Source: Sphagnum compactum
Lineage: Eukaryota > Bryophyta > Sphagnopsida > Sphagnales
Assembly (NCBI GenBank): GCA_965153455.1
Contig: OZ234502.1
Location: 2,769,267-2,833,266 of the forward strand
DNA: 64,000 nt
Direction: 5' to 3'
Made by a program: the position numbers and the translations under genes. The notes beneath the pieces were generated by a model that saw only the letters and a program-made list of their open reading frames with translations, ran no database searches and was not told the origin of the DNA. Below, one piece after another: positions 52,387-64,000 of this stretch; the stretch's first letter is position 1; every line of letters begins with the position of its first letter.

Positions 52387-54473
52387 AAGGGTTTGTAGAT
52401 TCTATTATCCCCTAAACCTTTAAAGACAATATTTGTTTCCTATGTCACTTATTGATAACATGATATCATAGTTGGGTAGGTTTAAATAGGTTAGCACATT
52501 AGACCACCAACATTTTGGTAGATGAAAATGGCACCATATGGACATCAAGAAGCCTTCTCTTCAAACTACTTGCCCAATTTGTTCAATTAGACATTCATGC
52601 CATTTAACACATGAAAAATGCCACCAATATCTTCTTATGGATCATGATAAATGTTTTAAGAGGATGGCAGGACGAACAATTTAAATGTTTTTTGATGAAT
52701 CAAACATGAGCATCCAAACATCAGCATAAACACTTACAACATACATGAAATGTATTCCAAAGGCTTAGGGTAGTCAATCTTAAACAAAATCAAACAAATG
52801 TTTTGTAGTTAAAAACATCATTTTTCTTAGCCATGTGGTGTGTGAGGTTGGCACACAACATGACCCATCCAAGGTCAAAGATATCATAGAATTCCTAATA
52901 CTTAAAATCATATTCAATGTCACATCAATCTTAGGTTGGATTAGATATTGTAGGATGTGAATGTTCGATATGCAAAAAATGTTGTACCTCTATTTGAACT
53001 ATCAAAATGAAATGTGGATTTGAAGCATTGATGAAGGCTTTGATTGTAGTCCCTAATTTTATAACTAGAAAGCTATATTTTAGCAAACAATTGAATGTCA
53101 ATTAATCACCAAAGGGAATCGAGCCCATTATCCCAAAGAAAGAAGAGATACATGATAAGATGGTGGCATATGCTAGCAAAGTATTCATCATTAGCACACA
53201 GAAAATTTCACCCAATGGAAGGTGAGTGTAATACATTAAAATTTCAACACTAGATTCTTCAGTAAGGTTCTAAAATGGTTTTAAAGTTTGATCTAATGTT
53301 GTGAGTCAATGTGTGTTCTAACACTACAATCCGAACACCCATTTTTATTATTAAAAAAAAATTTGAGTTCTTTGGTTGTAGGTTTGAGCCTAGTTCTTCC
53401 CATTTTTTAACCTTGTGGTTCAAGTTCTAACATAGTATTTCAAATTCAAAATCTCCAGGCCCAGTTCCATATACACATTACACACTCTTGTATGTGAGTA
53501 TTGTACAGGTACAAAGTTTTATAGCAAATGAAAATTGGAGTTTATACAGGTACATAGTTCAACAACTAATAAAAACTAATGTTTTAACTTTGAAGTTGAG
53601 CTTACTTGTCAACTTTCCAAAAATAAATCAACTTGCCGACGTAAAGAAATGCCTCTCTTTTCAAGAATGTTTTGCCATGATTCCAATTTCAAGTCTAGAT
53701 CTAACCAAAAATAATAACTAGTTACACAAAACTCCAATTCTTGTGTCAATTCCAGAACAAAAAGGTGTGAGCTTGGGTCCAAGCCAAATAACTTTAACCC
53801 TTGATTTTAACATCGCAAACCACATACTCTCACAACACTAGATTGGACTCAAAAACCACCTTCAGAAACCTAACCCAAGAACTCACCTAAAGGCAAGTTT
53901 CAAACCAGAACCGCTTACTCAAGGATTTGTTGGAGTGATCAAATCCAAGACCAACCCAAGGTTTAGGTATTTAGTTTGGTTTAGGTCTTCTATGGTTTAG
54001 GGTGCTTTTTTTTGGGCTTGTGTATATGGAAGCTCTAGCATATGTTTTAAACGATACAAACTTGAAGATTTAGTTAAGTTGGAACTGTTTGTGCATCACA
54101 GGAGGTTAGTGTACAAGCAAAAGAAAAATATAACAATGCTTGGACAAGAGGGAGCAATTGAAGTTAGTGCAAGTGACACTAGTTACGATAGATGTTGCAG
54201 GAGAAGAAACAGAGATGGAGCAACCAGGAGGAGATTTACATTGGTCCAATTTGCACAATATGGATATCTGGCATGATTTTGCTTGTCTTTCTACATTGAA
54301 TGGTGAACAATTACACGAGGATTGTGATACTCAGAAAATCAACATGGTGAATAAACAAATCAGGAATTGCGACTGGCATGGAGATCAACTTTTTAAAAAT
54401 GGGATGTTGTTTGCACATATTCATGCAAGATTTGTTCTACAGGGTAAGAATGGAAACCACTGGACCCGTACCT
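52387..54473. other. Decayed intergenic or transposon DNA
   Basis: No recognised coding in 52387-54080. The plus-strand frame 54140-54535 lies just upstream of and overlaps the integrase fragment in another frame. It may contain shifted remains of the region before the integrase core. Confidence 0.35.
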
Positions 54474-54790
54474 ACGACAAAAACAACTACCAAATACATT
54501 CTTGTGGTCATAGATCATTAATCATCATGGTGTGAGGCGAAAGCCATACCTGATCATAGTGCAAACACTGCAGCTAAATTCTTGGAGGATGAAATGACCT
54601 ACAGGTAGAGTGTACCAAAATACATCCTGACTGACAATGGAGGAGAATGGTTAGCTAAGCTCAACATACAGTGTAAAAATTGTAGGGTAATGCACCAGTA
54701 CATTGCTTCAATGGCCTAGATGTAATGGCAAGGTAGAAAGGTTGAACAAATGGTTTGATAGTCTTGTCTGAACTTTAACCAAATTATAGT
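54474..54790 (+). pseudogene. Gypsy-type LTR retrotransposon integrase core, broken
   Basis: One frame gives TTKYILVVIDH, stop, SSWCEAKAIPDHSANTAAK, FLEDEMTYR, stop, and SVPKYILTDNGGEWLA. A shift then gives PRCNGKVERLNKWFDSL. The spacing of Asp (VVIDH), Asp (LTDNGGEW) and Glu (KVERLN) is that of the DDE retroviral-type integrase of plant Gypsy elements. Two in-frame stops and one shift show it is dead. Flanking pol domains could not be recovered; 55050-55300 may hold a very decayed C-terminal part. Confidence 0.75.
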
Positions 54791-54799
54791 TTCCAAACC

Positions 54800-56500
54800 A
54801 TAATACTAATGCTGTTGGGGCTGCTCTCAAGGGTTCAATCCTTAGTACCAAGGCATTGCCAACAATTTCATATGCACAATTCAATAGCATTATCAGATGG
54901 CAAGTGCTGACCTTCTGCTGACTTCACCCTGGTTTATCTCTTCTCTTTGGGAGTTGGTCTTGCATTGTTAAGAGTTTCATTCAAACATCCCCCCATGCTG
55001 TGATCAGTTGTCCACCATCTTTATGGCTTCAGATCAAATTTTGACAGAGCCCATGGTGGCTACCCAGTGCAACCTCAAGAGAAAATGCATATCATGAACT
55101 GTAATGTAAATCTTGTAAAAAGGTCTTCTTGTCTTCTACAGATTAAGTCTAGGTTTCATTGTAAAACTCATGAAAGAGTATACAACAAGAACTAAACTCT
55201 AGCAATCAAGTTGGCTGCTAGGTATTATCTTTTCAGAAAGGGTGGAAAACATCACAACCAGCACAGACAATGCAAAGCTGCGACAACCCACTCACGATAT
55301 TGGCATATTGCCAATAAGTAACCCAGTGATTTGGGACTGTGAGCATGTGTTTTGGAACTGTACAATTAAACACATGCTCTTACACTAGGAAAAAGCTCCA
55401 GTGCAACACTGCAGTCCATGGAGACCACTGTAGGACAGCAAAGTCCTTTTCTTCTGGAAATACCTATGCATTACAATTTACAACACTGTGACATCACAAT
55501 TCAAGAGCATCTTTTTATCAAAGAGGGACACCAAAATGTACACTTTCCTGTGATGGGTCACCACTTGCTTATAAGTGATGACACAGTCCTGAACAAATGC
55601 ATCCTGGATTTTGATTAACCAACTGCCACCCTACTTATCTAGTTGGTTGGAGGATTTCATTCTCATCCGACTCTACAAAACTTCAAAATTCTAGTCCCTA
55701 AGGGTATCCATCTTAATATTAAGTCACCAGTTTCAAGCCAGTCTATTTTACACATACAGCCACACCATGCAAAGCCTGTTAGTAAGAGCAATCATTCACC
55801 ACCCCACCAAGAATTGCTGTTTTTAGCCTCTCAAACAATGCTTTGAAAAATATTATGTAGAGGAGCTCACATTCTCTATTGTGAATCTGTCAACTCTTGG
55901 TAGTGCACGCATCTGCCACTTTACAATAAAGACAACATCTGCTTCTCCTGTTCATCACAAACATCGAAAAAGCTTTTAAGATTTCTGCATGGTTAAAACC
56001 TGAAAGTCTTTCTCAAACAGGCTTTGGGAATACAAAAAAACATTTAATTTTTTGCAGGATCTATTTAATGAAGCTTCTAAATGAGTTTTGCAAGCTAGTA
56101 GTTATTTGCAGAAACAAAAGATTTCTAACCAAAGAAGTTTCTGCCTTATAAGTTCTGCTACCTTGATGAAAACCTAATATGAAAGCGGTAAGCCACTTAT
56201 GGTGACAAACCTGAAGTGGGCCCTTGTAGAAGCAAATGATGGATAACAAACTCCTGCCTCAAACCAGCACATGCCACCAACATGAGCCTAATGCTGAAAC
56301 ACACATAAGCTAGTTGCACACCCAAGTTGTAAGACCCGTGCAGACTGAAAGACAAATACATGAAACCTGCACATTGATCATCTCAAATTTGCATGATTCC
56401 AAAAGGTTATCACAAAGCAAAAGCATACTGCATGTTGCAAAAGCTGAATGCATCGAAATTACCTTTGAAAAAGAAATGACATACACTAGTATTATACCCA
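54800..56500. other. Decayed retroelement and intergenic DNA
   Basis: Short frames such as 55418-55618 have no recognised motif. Probably downstream parts of the same retroelement followed by unique intergenic DNA. Confidence 0.35.
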
Positions 56501-56509
56501 CAGATCAAA

Positions 56510-57400
56510 TTGGTCTTTAGAAATAACGGTGGTAGATTACATGCCATTCTGCTGGCATGTACTCTCGATGCTGTAGACCTGCTCTCCTTGTATCCTTCCT
56601 TGCTATAGGAATACCCTCATGAGCTTCCTTGTGCATCCATCTCGCATCTTGCCTGCTCCCCACCACACAAGCTTAGGTAGAAAGGGTAGATGTTATCTAA
56701 TGTACTTGAACTCCCATATCACAATACACAAGAATAAAAGAAAATTCTAATGCTAGCATTTTTTATGCCGACCAATTATGCACAGCTAGATTAAACAAAA
56801 CTGCAGCAAGTTAATGTGAGGCAATCCAGCACTGTAACAGAGCCAATATGTGAGAGATTTTTTGCATGCTTACCAGTTAACACCATCAGATGACTGTGGA
56901 GAAAATATGGAACACTTAGAGGCTAAAACAATAAGTCCCTGGATGTTTGACAAGTGCTGCAACTCTCTGACCACAGCTCGTGTTACTACTTGTATACTCA
57001 GTCTAGTTTTACCCCCACCATCCATCCACATACAATTGCTAACCATAATCATGTCCTTGTTGTACACCTTAACTTCAACCATTTTGCATAAATGGATATA
57101 TATATTTCATACCATGCATAAGAATCTGCCAAGAAATTCCAACAACTGTGTTAAAAAAAATTCCACAAGATGTTGCCCTACAAAAAGAGGTGAACACACA
57201 TCACAATTGGTAATGGAACTATTGACTTCCAGCACTAGAGATGCCAAATGGAGATCGCTTAAGCACCTGGAACTCTTAGTACTTGCTCCAGCTACTAGTG
57301 ATGTTGCATGATCCAGCCAGTAAAATGCTCTAATGTTGCACCCAAATTATGTCCATGACTTCTTGTGTGGTGGAAGATGAAAAATCGCGTCGTCCGGAAG
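56510..57400 (-). other. Possible exons of an unidentified gene
   Basis: On the minus strand three stretches look partly protein-like: about 56515-56660 (ARWMHKEAHEGIPIARKD), 56870-57082 (MVEVKVYNKDMIMVSN, TRAVVRELQHLSNIQGL) and 57110-57340 (CDVCSPLFVGQHLVEFF). They are not joined by clear splice sites. On the plus strand 56850-57311 is open for 153 codons, the longest frame nearby, but its content looks random. I cannot decide which, if any, is real. Confidence 0.2.
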
Positions 57401-58180
57401 CCGATTTGTATGATCCTCGCGCGAGTGAAGGTTCAGCTGCTGCCAAATATTAATGAAGGAGACAAAAAGCTCAAAACTAAACCGAACTCTCGCTCTTGCA
57501 TTGCATTAATGAAATAAATGGAACAGGGACAATAACCAAAATGGATAAGGAAGGCAAATAGAATGCTCGCAACCAAGCTTCTTGTGTCGCGTGGAGGACG
57601 AGAAATTGCATCGAAAAAAGACTCCTCTGCTCCTCGCTCTAGGAAGCTGCGGCCAGAAATTGTTGTAGGAGACGAAAAGTTCAAAACATTGCCAAAACAG
57701 AATCGAAACGAACAAAACAAAAAAGGGAGAGAAACCTAAATCCACAAGAAAAAGGCAAAGAGAGTGCTCACTAACTGAGCTTGTGGCGTCGGGAGAAAGA
57801 TGACTCCAATCCTCGCTCGCGAAAGCTGCTATGTTGAAGGAGACGAAAAGCTCAAAACATCGCCAAAATAGAACCGAAATGCACGAAATAAAAAGGGGAA
57901 AAAATCCAAGATCTCCAAGGAAAAAAAACAAAGAGAATGCTCACTAACTAAGCTTGTTACCTCGGGGAAGACAAAAAATCACGTCGGTAAAAAGGCAGCC
58001 TCGTCCGATCTTTATCACCGTCTTTTTCATCGCAGAGACGACGAAACAAAGCGGCAATGAAAAAGGCCAACGGGAGGCAAACTGCCTGAACCGTAAAATA
58101 GAATCTAATTCGAACAACACATTACAACCAAAATGTGAAAACCAATTACATGTCGAAACATCCAGGACAACCATAAGAAA
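57401..58180 (-). promoter_or_regulatory. CpG-rich block of ~171-210 bp tandem repeats, possible 5' end of a minus-strand gene
   Basis: GAAGGAGACRAAAAGCTCAAAAC recurs at about 57453, 57666 and 57838 (spacings about 213 and 172 bp), with shared downstream words (CCAAAAYAGAAYCGAAA, GAGAATGCTCACTAACT). The block is rich in CG dinucleotides, unlike its AT-rich, CG-poor surroundings. This is typical of an unmethylated promoter or leader. The hydrophobic minus-strand frames across it are internally repetitive because the unit is near a multiple of three. No gene was confirmed downstream. Confidence 0.4.
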
Positions 58181-60232
58181 AAAAACCCATATACCAGTTC
58201 TTCGAAATTATAGTCACTGGAATTTAAATTAATCTTAAATATTGTTATTCTTATCATCCTCATTCTTTTCTTTAGTCAATAACTATTATTTTAGTTTAAT
58301 TATAATCTATAGGTATATTAATGTACCTATGGGTAGTAGGTTACATTAATTAACGTACGTTATGTAATAGTATTATAATATTGTCAATCATTAATTGGCC
58401 TATAAATACCATAGCCTAAGTTAAATATTGACCTAAGTTAGCTATTAACTTAAGTTATGTAATAATATTATAACATTATTGATTACCAATTCTTATTATT
58501 ATCATAATATTATATTATTATTCCCTATTAAAGTTTAAATTATTTATAATATAATTAATATACATAATAGGTAAACTAGGTTAGTATGGCATAGGAAAAA
58601 TGTAATAGTTGCATGTAGGTTGCAACTACATTGGTTGCACTTGCAACTAATTTTTTTTTATCCCATAGTTCTTTTGCCTTCCATTCCAAGTGTGCACACT
58701 ATATAACGAGGTGCTTGGTTTTGTTCACAAATGCAATTTGGGATGAGCCAATGAAAGAGGCTCAATTGTAAATGCTAAACCCAAACACAAAATTGGATTA
58801 TTTTTAACCTACTTAACTAACCTAGCCTTACCCAAGCAAATGCATAATTGGCATGTGGCCTTGCCTTGCCCATTATTTATTAAACATGTGTTAAAATCTT
58901 ATTGATCTTAAATTGCATCTTGATTAATAATAATGAATAATAAAATAAGGTTCAAATTGTCACATGTCATCATCTCCTTGATGCACGTGGCAAAATCTTG
59001 TCCACCCAACTTTCAATGGCCCAAATTTAATTTCATTTACCAATAATTTTTAATGGTGTACATATGACTAAGTTCAAAATGTCAATTTTTGGTAATGTGT
59101 TATTGGATTCAAGCTTAGTTAGGGAAAGGTGCACACACTTGCATTAATTGGTTTTGTTCTGATTCTTGTTTTGATCATATTGAATTTAAAATGTGTAATT
59201 TGGTGTATGTATTGTTGTGTAATTGTGTTTTACCCATGAAGTACTTGTAGCTAGTAACATCTACAAGCAATTATATATTTCCAAATGTAGTCTATTGTAA
59301 AACACATTGAAGTTGTATAAACAATTAAAGTAACATTGCAACTACATTTGCAACTAGACCCTAGAACCTAGGTGGCCACTGATGTAGTCATACATTCAAT
59401 TAAGACCATGTCGTACTCTAGTTGTATCAACGACTATGACTGTATGCCACATCAATAATTTAGTTGTATGACCAACATATCACATCGTCGACTTAGTCAC
59501 ATGAACAACTATGCCACATCACCAATTTAATCGAATAAACAACTATCAGGACATTAGACTAGTCATATGAATAACTACAATAACAATTACACAACTGTTG
59601 ACATGGCAATTTTGTAGTCATAAATGTAACTCTACAATTTAGCCATGTCAAATGCTAACTCAAAATGTTAATTTCCAAATCATTAGCACACCCATCCACC
59701 TAGATAGTATAGTCACCTTTTGATTTGTTAGTTAAATTTCATGTGGACGTAACTTGTCATAAAAAACTTAGTCGTATCAGACAACACGTCATGTCCATAA
59801 CAATAAGGTGTCCATTTCAACTCGTCTGGCACGACATTGTTGGCCCTAGTCATTTTTATCCTAAACAACTAAACATTTAGTTGTAAACATAGTTGTTTTT
59901 TTCCAAATCCTATTAGTGTTTCATGGATAGTTTTTGAATAACCATAACATAATGGACTTTCAAAGGAGTACCCAAAAACTTGTAACATTCCATAATTAAT
60001 GAATATAGACTCCATGCACCTTCATATAATGTTCTTTATTGAGTAAAGGACTCAATGGTAATATGATGTGGTCACATTGATACCAAGGAAGACTTTTTTG
60101 AAAAAAATTGATGCCCAAAATTTCCTATGTACTTTGAACTATGATTTTTCTTGGGTGTAAGCAAGATAAAGTGAACAATTTGATTACCTTGTCAAAACTG
60201 AAACAAGTAGATTGAAAATAACAACAAAAACC
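58181..60232. repeat. AT-rich DNA with recurring GTTGCAACTA / TAGTYRTA words
   Basis: Near-duplicate AT blocks (TTATGTAATARTATTATAAYATT at 58359 and 58454). From 58600 on, words such as GTTGCAACTACATT, TTTGCAACTAG and TAGTTGTATSAACRACTA recur. They match the subterminal words of the element at 60233, so this may be a nested or older copy. Confidence 0.5.
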
Positions 60233-62836
60233 CACCACAACGCCAAAACGTGGCATTTACGACTACATTTACAATTACAAAACTAGTCATAAATGCCATT
60301 TGCAACTAGTTGCGACTGCATGATTCTGTAATTAAAATGACCACGTTGTAAATGCCACTAGTTGCTAAGATGTTCATAGTCGTAACCACCATTGCGACTG
60401 CACCTACAATTACAAAATATATATTTAGGCATATAGTAAAATTATTTATATTCATAGAATAATATAATATATTAATATTTAAATATATTTTCGAATATTA
60501 ATTTACAAAACAATTATTCATTTAAATTATTTTTAATTATTTGCATAAAATATAAAACATGATTGTATTATACATCATTATACATACCATTGGTCAATGT
60601 ATTCGAAATATGTCATTATACATATCATTGGTCAACATACACAAATGTTGACTATAGTCAACATGGTCAAATTAATTTACATGGTAAGAACAAGTTTTGA
60701 TTTTTGGACCTCCATGAGTTGGTCCAAGGCCTTTGCCATGCACCTACCACATTACATATGCCATGACATTGTCACATAAAAACTTTATGATGTTTCAATG
60801 TTTGAATCTATAAAAATACAAAGTTTAAAATTTAATTTCTTTTCCAATACTTTCTCATGAAAATATGAAAATGAATTATTAAACTTTGGAGCATAATCTA
60901 CATATGTGGACCAACTAAGAAATCACTTTTGAATTTTGTAATTTTCAACATATCTGTTATGTTTCAATACATGATAAACTTTAATAAATATATGTATAAT
61001 TTGAATACAAAAAATTGAATATTTTAAATTTATTTTGTAAATATGAAATATGAATATAATATGATATTATTATCATATTATATGTATATATATTATGTAT
61101 CATATGTATATAATATATACATATTATAATATACATATACATATATATACATGTATATTCAATATTTATATTTTATGGACAAATATTTAATTTTCATTAT
61201 ACCATTTAATTTAATAATCGTATATTAATTCCAATTTTATATTTATTTTCATTATATTGTAAGTTAAATAATAGAATTGATATTTATAAAATATATATTT
61301 ACCAATTAATTTTATTATATTTATTATAATCTAACCACTTAACATAACAATATAATTGTACTGGTTTTTCGTTATTTCAAATTTTCATAATTCTGAGTTT
61401 ATTAAAATCTACACATTTAACACAATATATACACATACATATGCAATGTTATATGTATATAAATATTTATTGAAATATGTTTAGAATATACACATAATAC
61501 AACAAATATCTTATAATAAAATTATAATCAAAACATTGTAAATTATATCTCATCATATTTTTATAAAAAGTCATTTTATATATAAATTTTATATGTTGTA
61601 AATTTATGAATCTTAAACTCATAGATAAATTTGGTTTCAATAGCATGAAATTGTTTGAATTTTGTTGTTTTTGTTATTAACATAAGATATTTAGATTAAA
61701 CTTGGCTAGACTAAAGCTAAAGTTCATTAATTTTGTTTAATTTTGGTTAAAGTAATGTAAATGAGGCTACAGTAGGTTATTTTGGTTAAAATAGGATAAA
61801 TTTTCTTATATTTTGATCAACTTGGCCCAAAATTTAATTAAGTTTCGTTAAATGAAGATAATTTTTTTAATTTAAATGATTTTGGTTAAATTTGGCTAAA
61901 TCTAGCAAAATTTTAATTAAATTTGATGAAATTTTGTTGAAATTGAATAAATTTGGCTAAACTTTAAAAAATAAAGGTAAATTTGTTTATTTATTTGACT
62001 AAATTTCTATAAATTAAACTAAATTTGGATAAATTAAAACATTTAGGTTAAACTTTGATACTAAAGTTAAATTTTGTTAAAATTGGTGAAATCATGTTAC
62101 ATGAATGCACTTCGGCTAAACATGGTTAATTAAACTTGGTTAAATTTGAAATTTTCTAGCGAATTATTTTATTTTATTTTATTTTATTGGAATTAAAGCC
62201 AACTAGGTTAAATTGAGTTTATTAATATAAATTTGGCTAAATTTGGCAAATTGAAATGTTACTAAAGTTGGTTATATTTGGTTAAACTAAACTAAAATAA
62301 TCTACATATGTTAAAATATGTTACATTAAGCTAAAATATAAGATTATTTAGAATAAATTAGGTTATTTGAGATAAACTAGGCTACTTAGGGTAAATTAGC
62401 CTTAAGTAGGTTAAATGAAGATTGAATTAAGTTAAACTAAATTAGTTTAAATTAAACTAGTTTAGATTAATTCCTATTAAACTAGGTTTTAATATATTAA
62501 ACTAGGAATTATTTAAATTAGATTAAATTAAAGTAAATTAATCTAAGTTAATATTCTAATACAAATTTGACCATGTTGATATGCATTTTAGTTTTTTTAA
62601 AACTTGCTGAAACAAGGTCAAATAAACACTTTAATATGGTTACATTAGTCATGTAGTCATATTTGTAGTCATAATTACCTTTAGTTGTAATTATAGTCAT
62701 GTTTGTAGTTGTAGACTCATAATTATGACTATAGTCGTCAAAATGACTATGATTCAAGTGTACTTACAACTACATGACTATTTTGGGCAACAGTTGTAAC
62801 ATGTTTTAGTCATAAAAATCACATTTTGGCGTAGTG
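60233..62836. mobile_element. Probable non-autonomous CACTA-like element, 2.6 kb
   Basis: The left end CACCACAACGCCAAAACGTG and the inverted right end (complement CACTACGCCAAAATGTG) match apart from a 3 nt gap and two substitutions; CACTAC is the CACTA hallmark. Both subterminal regions are packed with TAGTCATA/TTGTAATTA-type words in opposite orientation, as expected for transposase-binding repeats. No transposase coding. The flanking trinucleotides (ACC, CAT) do not match. Confidence 0.55.
61690..62560. repeat. Degenerate TTTGGCTAAA / GGTTAAA minisatellite
   Basis: Words AAATTTGGCTAAA, TTTGGTTAAA, AAACTAGGTTA and TTAAACTARR recur for almost 900 bp inside the CACTA-like element. Strongly decayed tandem array. 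Confidence 0.65.
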
Positions 62837-64000
62837 CATTATAGAATTGTGGAACATTGAATGTTTTCATTTCAATGATTATATACAATATATGGTTACA
62901 CTAATGTGCATTGATTTATATGTTTCAAATTGTAAAAGTAGGTTTTAAGTAGGTTTTTCAAAATACAAATAGCTTTTGACATCTACTTTTCATTATGGGC
63001 TTTTGGTTTCAAGTAGGTGAAAGTAGGTTCTTACAAAAATGAAATAGATTTTTTTGGATGACTTGTTAAAACATATGTTGATTTTCATTTCCTAACTTAT
63101 AACATATCAATTTCATCAATTATTCTAACCAAAAAATAAGTTTGAACACATATTTTTCAATCAATTTCAAATGTATTTTTTTATCTATTTTTCATTTGTT
63201 TTCAAGTTTTTAAAAATTAGATGTATAAATTTAATAGAACAAATTAATGCTATTTGACACATACTTTCACCTAATTTGATATTATTTTATGGTAGTCATA
63301 TGAACAACATAGGGTTAAAGTGTAGACATTTTTTTAATATACTTTATCTTGCTTTGACCTTCTTATTAAGTCCTTTATTTAACAAAAGTAGTATTTTAAA
63401 AGTTCATCTTTCAAATTTGAATTTTCCATAAGGTAAACTAGGGTTGAAATGTTTTAATAATAAAATTCTAATGGTAACTTGTAAAATGACTTGTGTGATT
63501 CAAGTTATCATGCCTTCACATTACTTTTGCACTGTTAATTTAAGGAATTATGGACTTTCACATGTGCCTAAAAGTGTTACACCTTAGTGTGTTTTTCACC
63601 CTATAGGGATTCAATATTGGATAGATGAAAGAAAAACACACATAGATTTGAAAACTTTATTACAAAAGCTTTAACCAAAATATAGTTATGGACTTTTGAA
63701 TGACCAAAATTTAGACCTTATTTTCAAAAGTCTTTACAAGGGTCATTTTTTGTTGGATTGATGATTTTTCCCTTATAAAATGTATGTAAAAAATAAGTCT
63801 AACTGGGTATATTTTCATATGAATTTAATTAGCTCATTAACCAACCCATAGTCCCCCATTTATCTTAATTCAACACCAAAAAAATGGACTTTTAGAAACT
63901 TTTTATTTGCCAAAAGTGAGCCACTTTATCCTGCATCTACCTGATGGGGATTGTAAGATAAAAGATCAAAATGGGAGACAATGGTTGCAATGGGATTAAA
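62837..64000. other. AT-rich intergenic DNA to the window end
   Basis: No coding frame, RNA gene or clear repeat recognised. Confidence 0.45.

Noticed and set aside
56850-57311. 153-codon plus-strand frame as a real gene
   Set aside because: It lacks an ATG at its start, has no recognisable domain, and the minus strand is equally open; kept only as a mention in a low-confidence entry.
57506-57931. 141-codon hydrophobic, internally repeated minus-strand frame suggesting a membrane protein
   Set aside because: The repeat unit is close to a multiple of three, so a frame stays open by chance across copies; no start context, conserved domain or splice structure supports it.

Overview
This window is nuclear DNA of a land plant. 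It has spliced genes with GT-AG introns, telomere-type CCCTAAA motifs and telo-boxes, a plant SERRATE homologue, a malectin-LRR receptor kinase, and long AT-rich stretches full of decayed transposable elements. Large introns, low gene density and many degenerate minisatellites suggest a big repeat-rich genome such as a fern, lycophyte or other non-angiosperm. The species cannot be settled from the sequence alone.

Left part (1-9 kb): a head-to-head pair of housekeeping genes. SERRATE (miRNA processing and splicing, minus strand) runs off the left edge, so its C-terminal half is missing. A 252-residue basic nuclear-type protein resembling NKAPD1 lies on the plus strand in three phase-consistent exons. 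The 1 kb between the two start codons carries several telo-boxes and probably serves both genes. Possible terminal exons of an unidentified minus-strand gene follow at 8.6-9.0 kb.

9-21 kb: no certain gene. The stretch holds a cluster of fold-back repeats (12.67-13.2 kb), an orphan exon-like block with four cysteines (13.3 kb), a 531 bp element with 29 bp terminal inverted repeats and a GC-rich ORF (13.75-14.28 kb), a degenerate ACCT tract, a tRNA-like (SINE-like) sequence and an LTR-like segment with a duplicated core promoter (18.2-19.0 kb).

21.3-32 kb: a malectin-like/LRR receptor-like kinase on the minus strand. I could join 14 exons in consistent phase (971 codons); the exon 8/9 junction is the weakest. 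Its promoter and signal-peptide exon are duplicated in tandem upstream. This leaves a second, intact, phase-matched first exon that could act as an alternative start.

32-44 kb: dispersed repeats, a retroelement-like pseudogene, a truncated DUF506 (PDDEXK-like) gene at 38.6-39.2 kb with small neighbouring ORFs, a 30 bp minisatellite and a second GC-rich TIR element (802 bp).

44-64 kb: mainly mobile-element remains. There is a PIF/Harbinger element with a Myb/SANT-like ORF1 and a convergent, broken DDE transposase, two possible CACTA elements, and a Gypsy-type integrase fragment. A CpG-rich block of ~171 bp tandem repeats may be the 5' end of an unidentified minus-strand gene. The last 6 kb is AT-rich non-coding repeat DNA.
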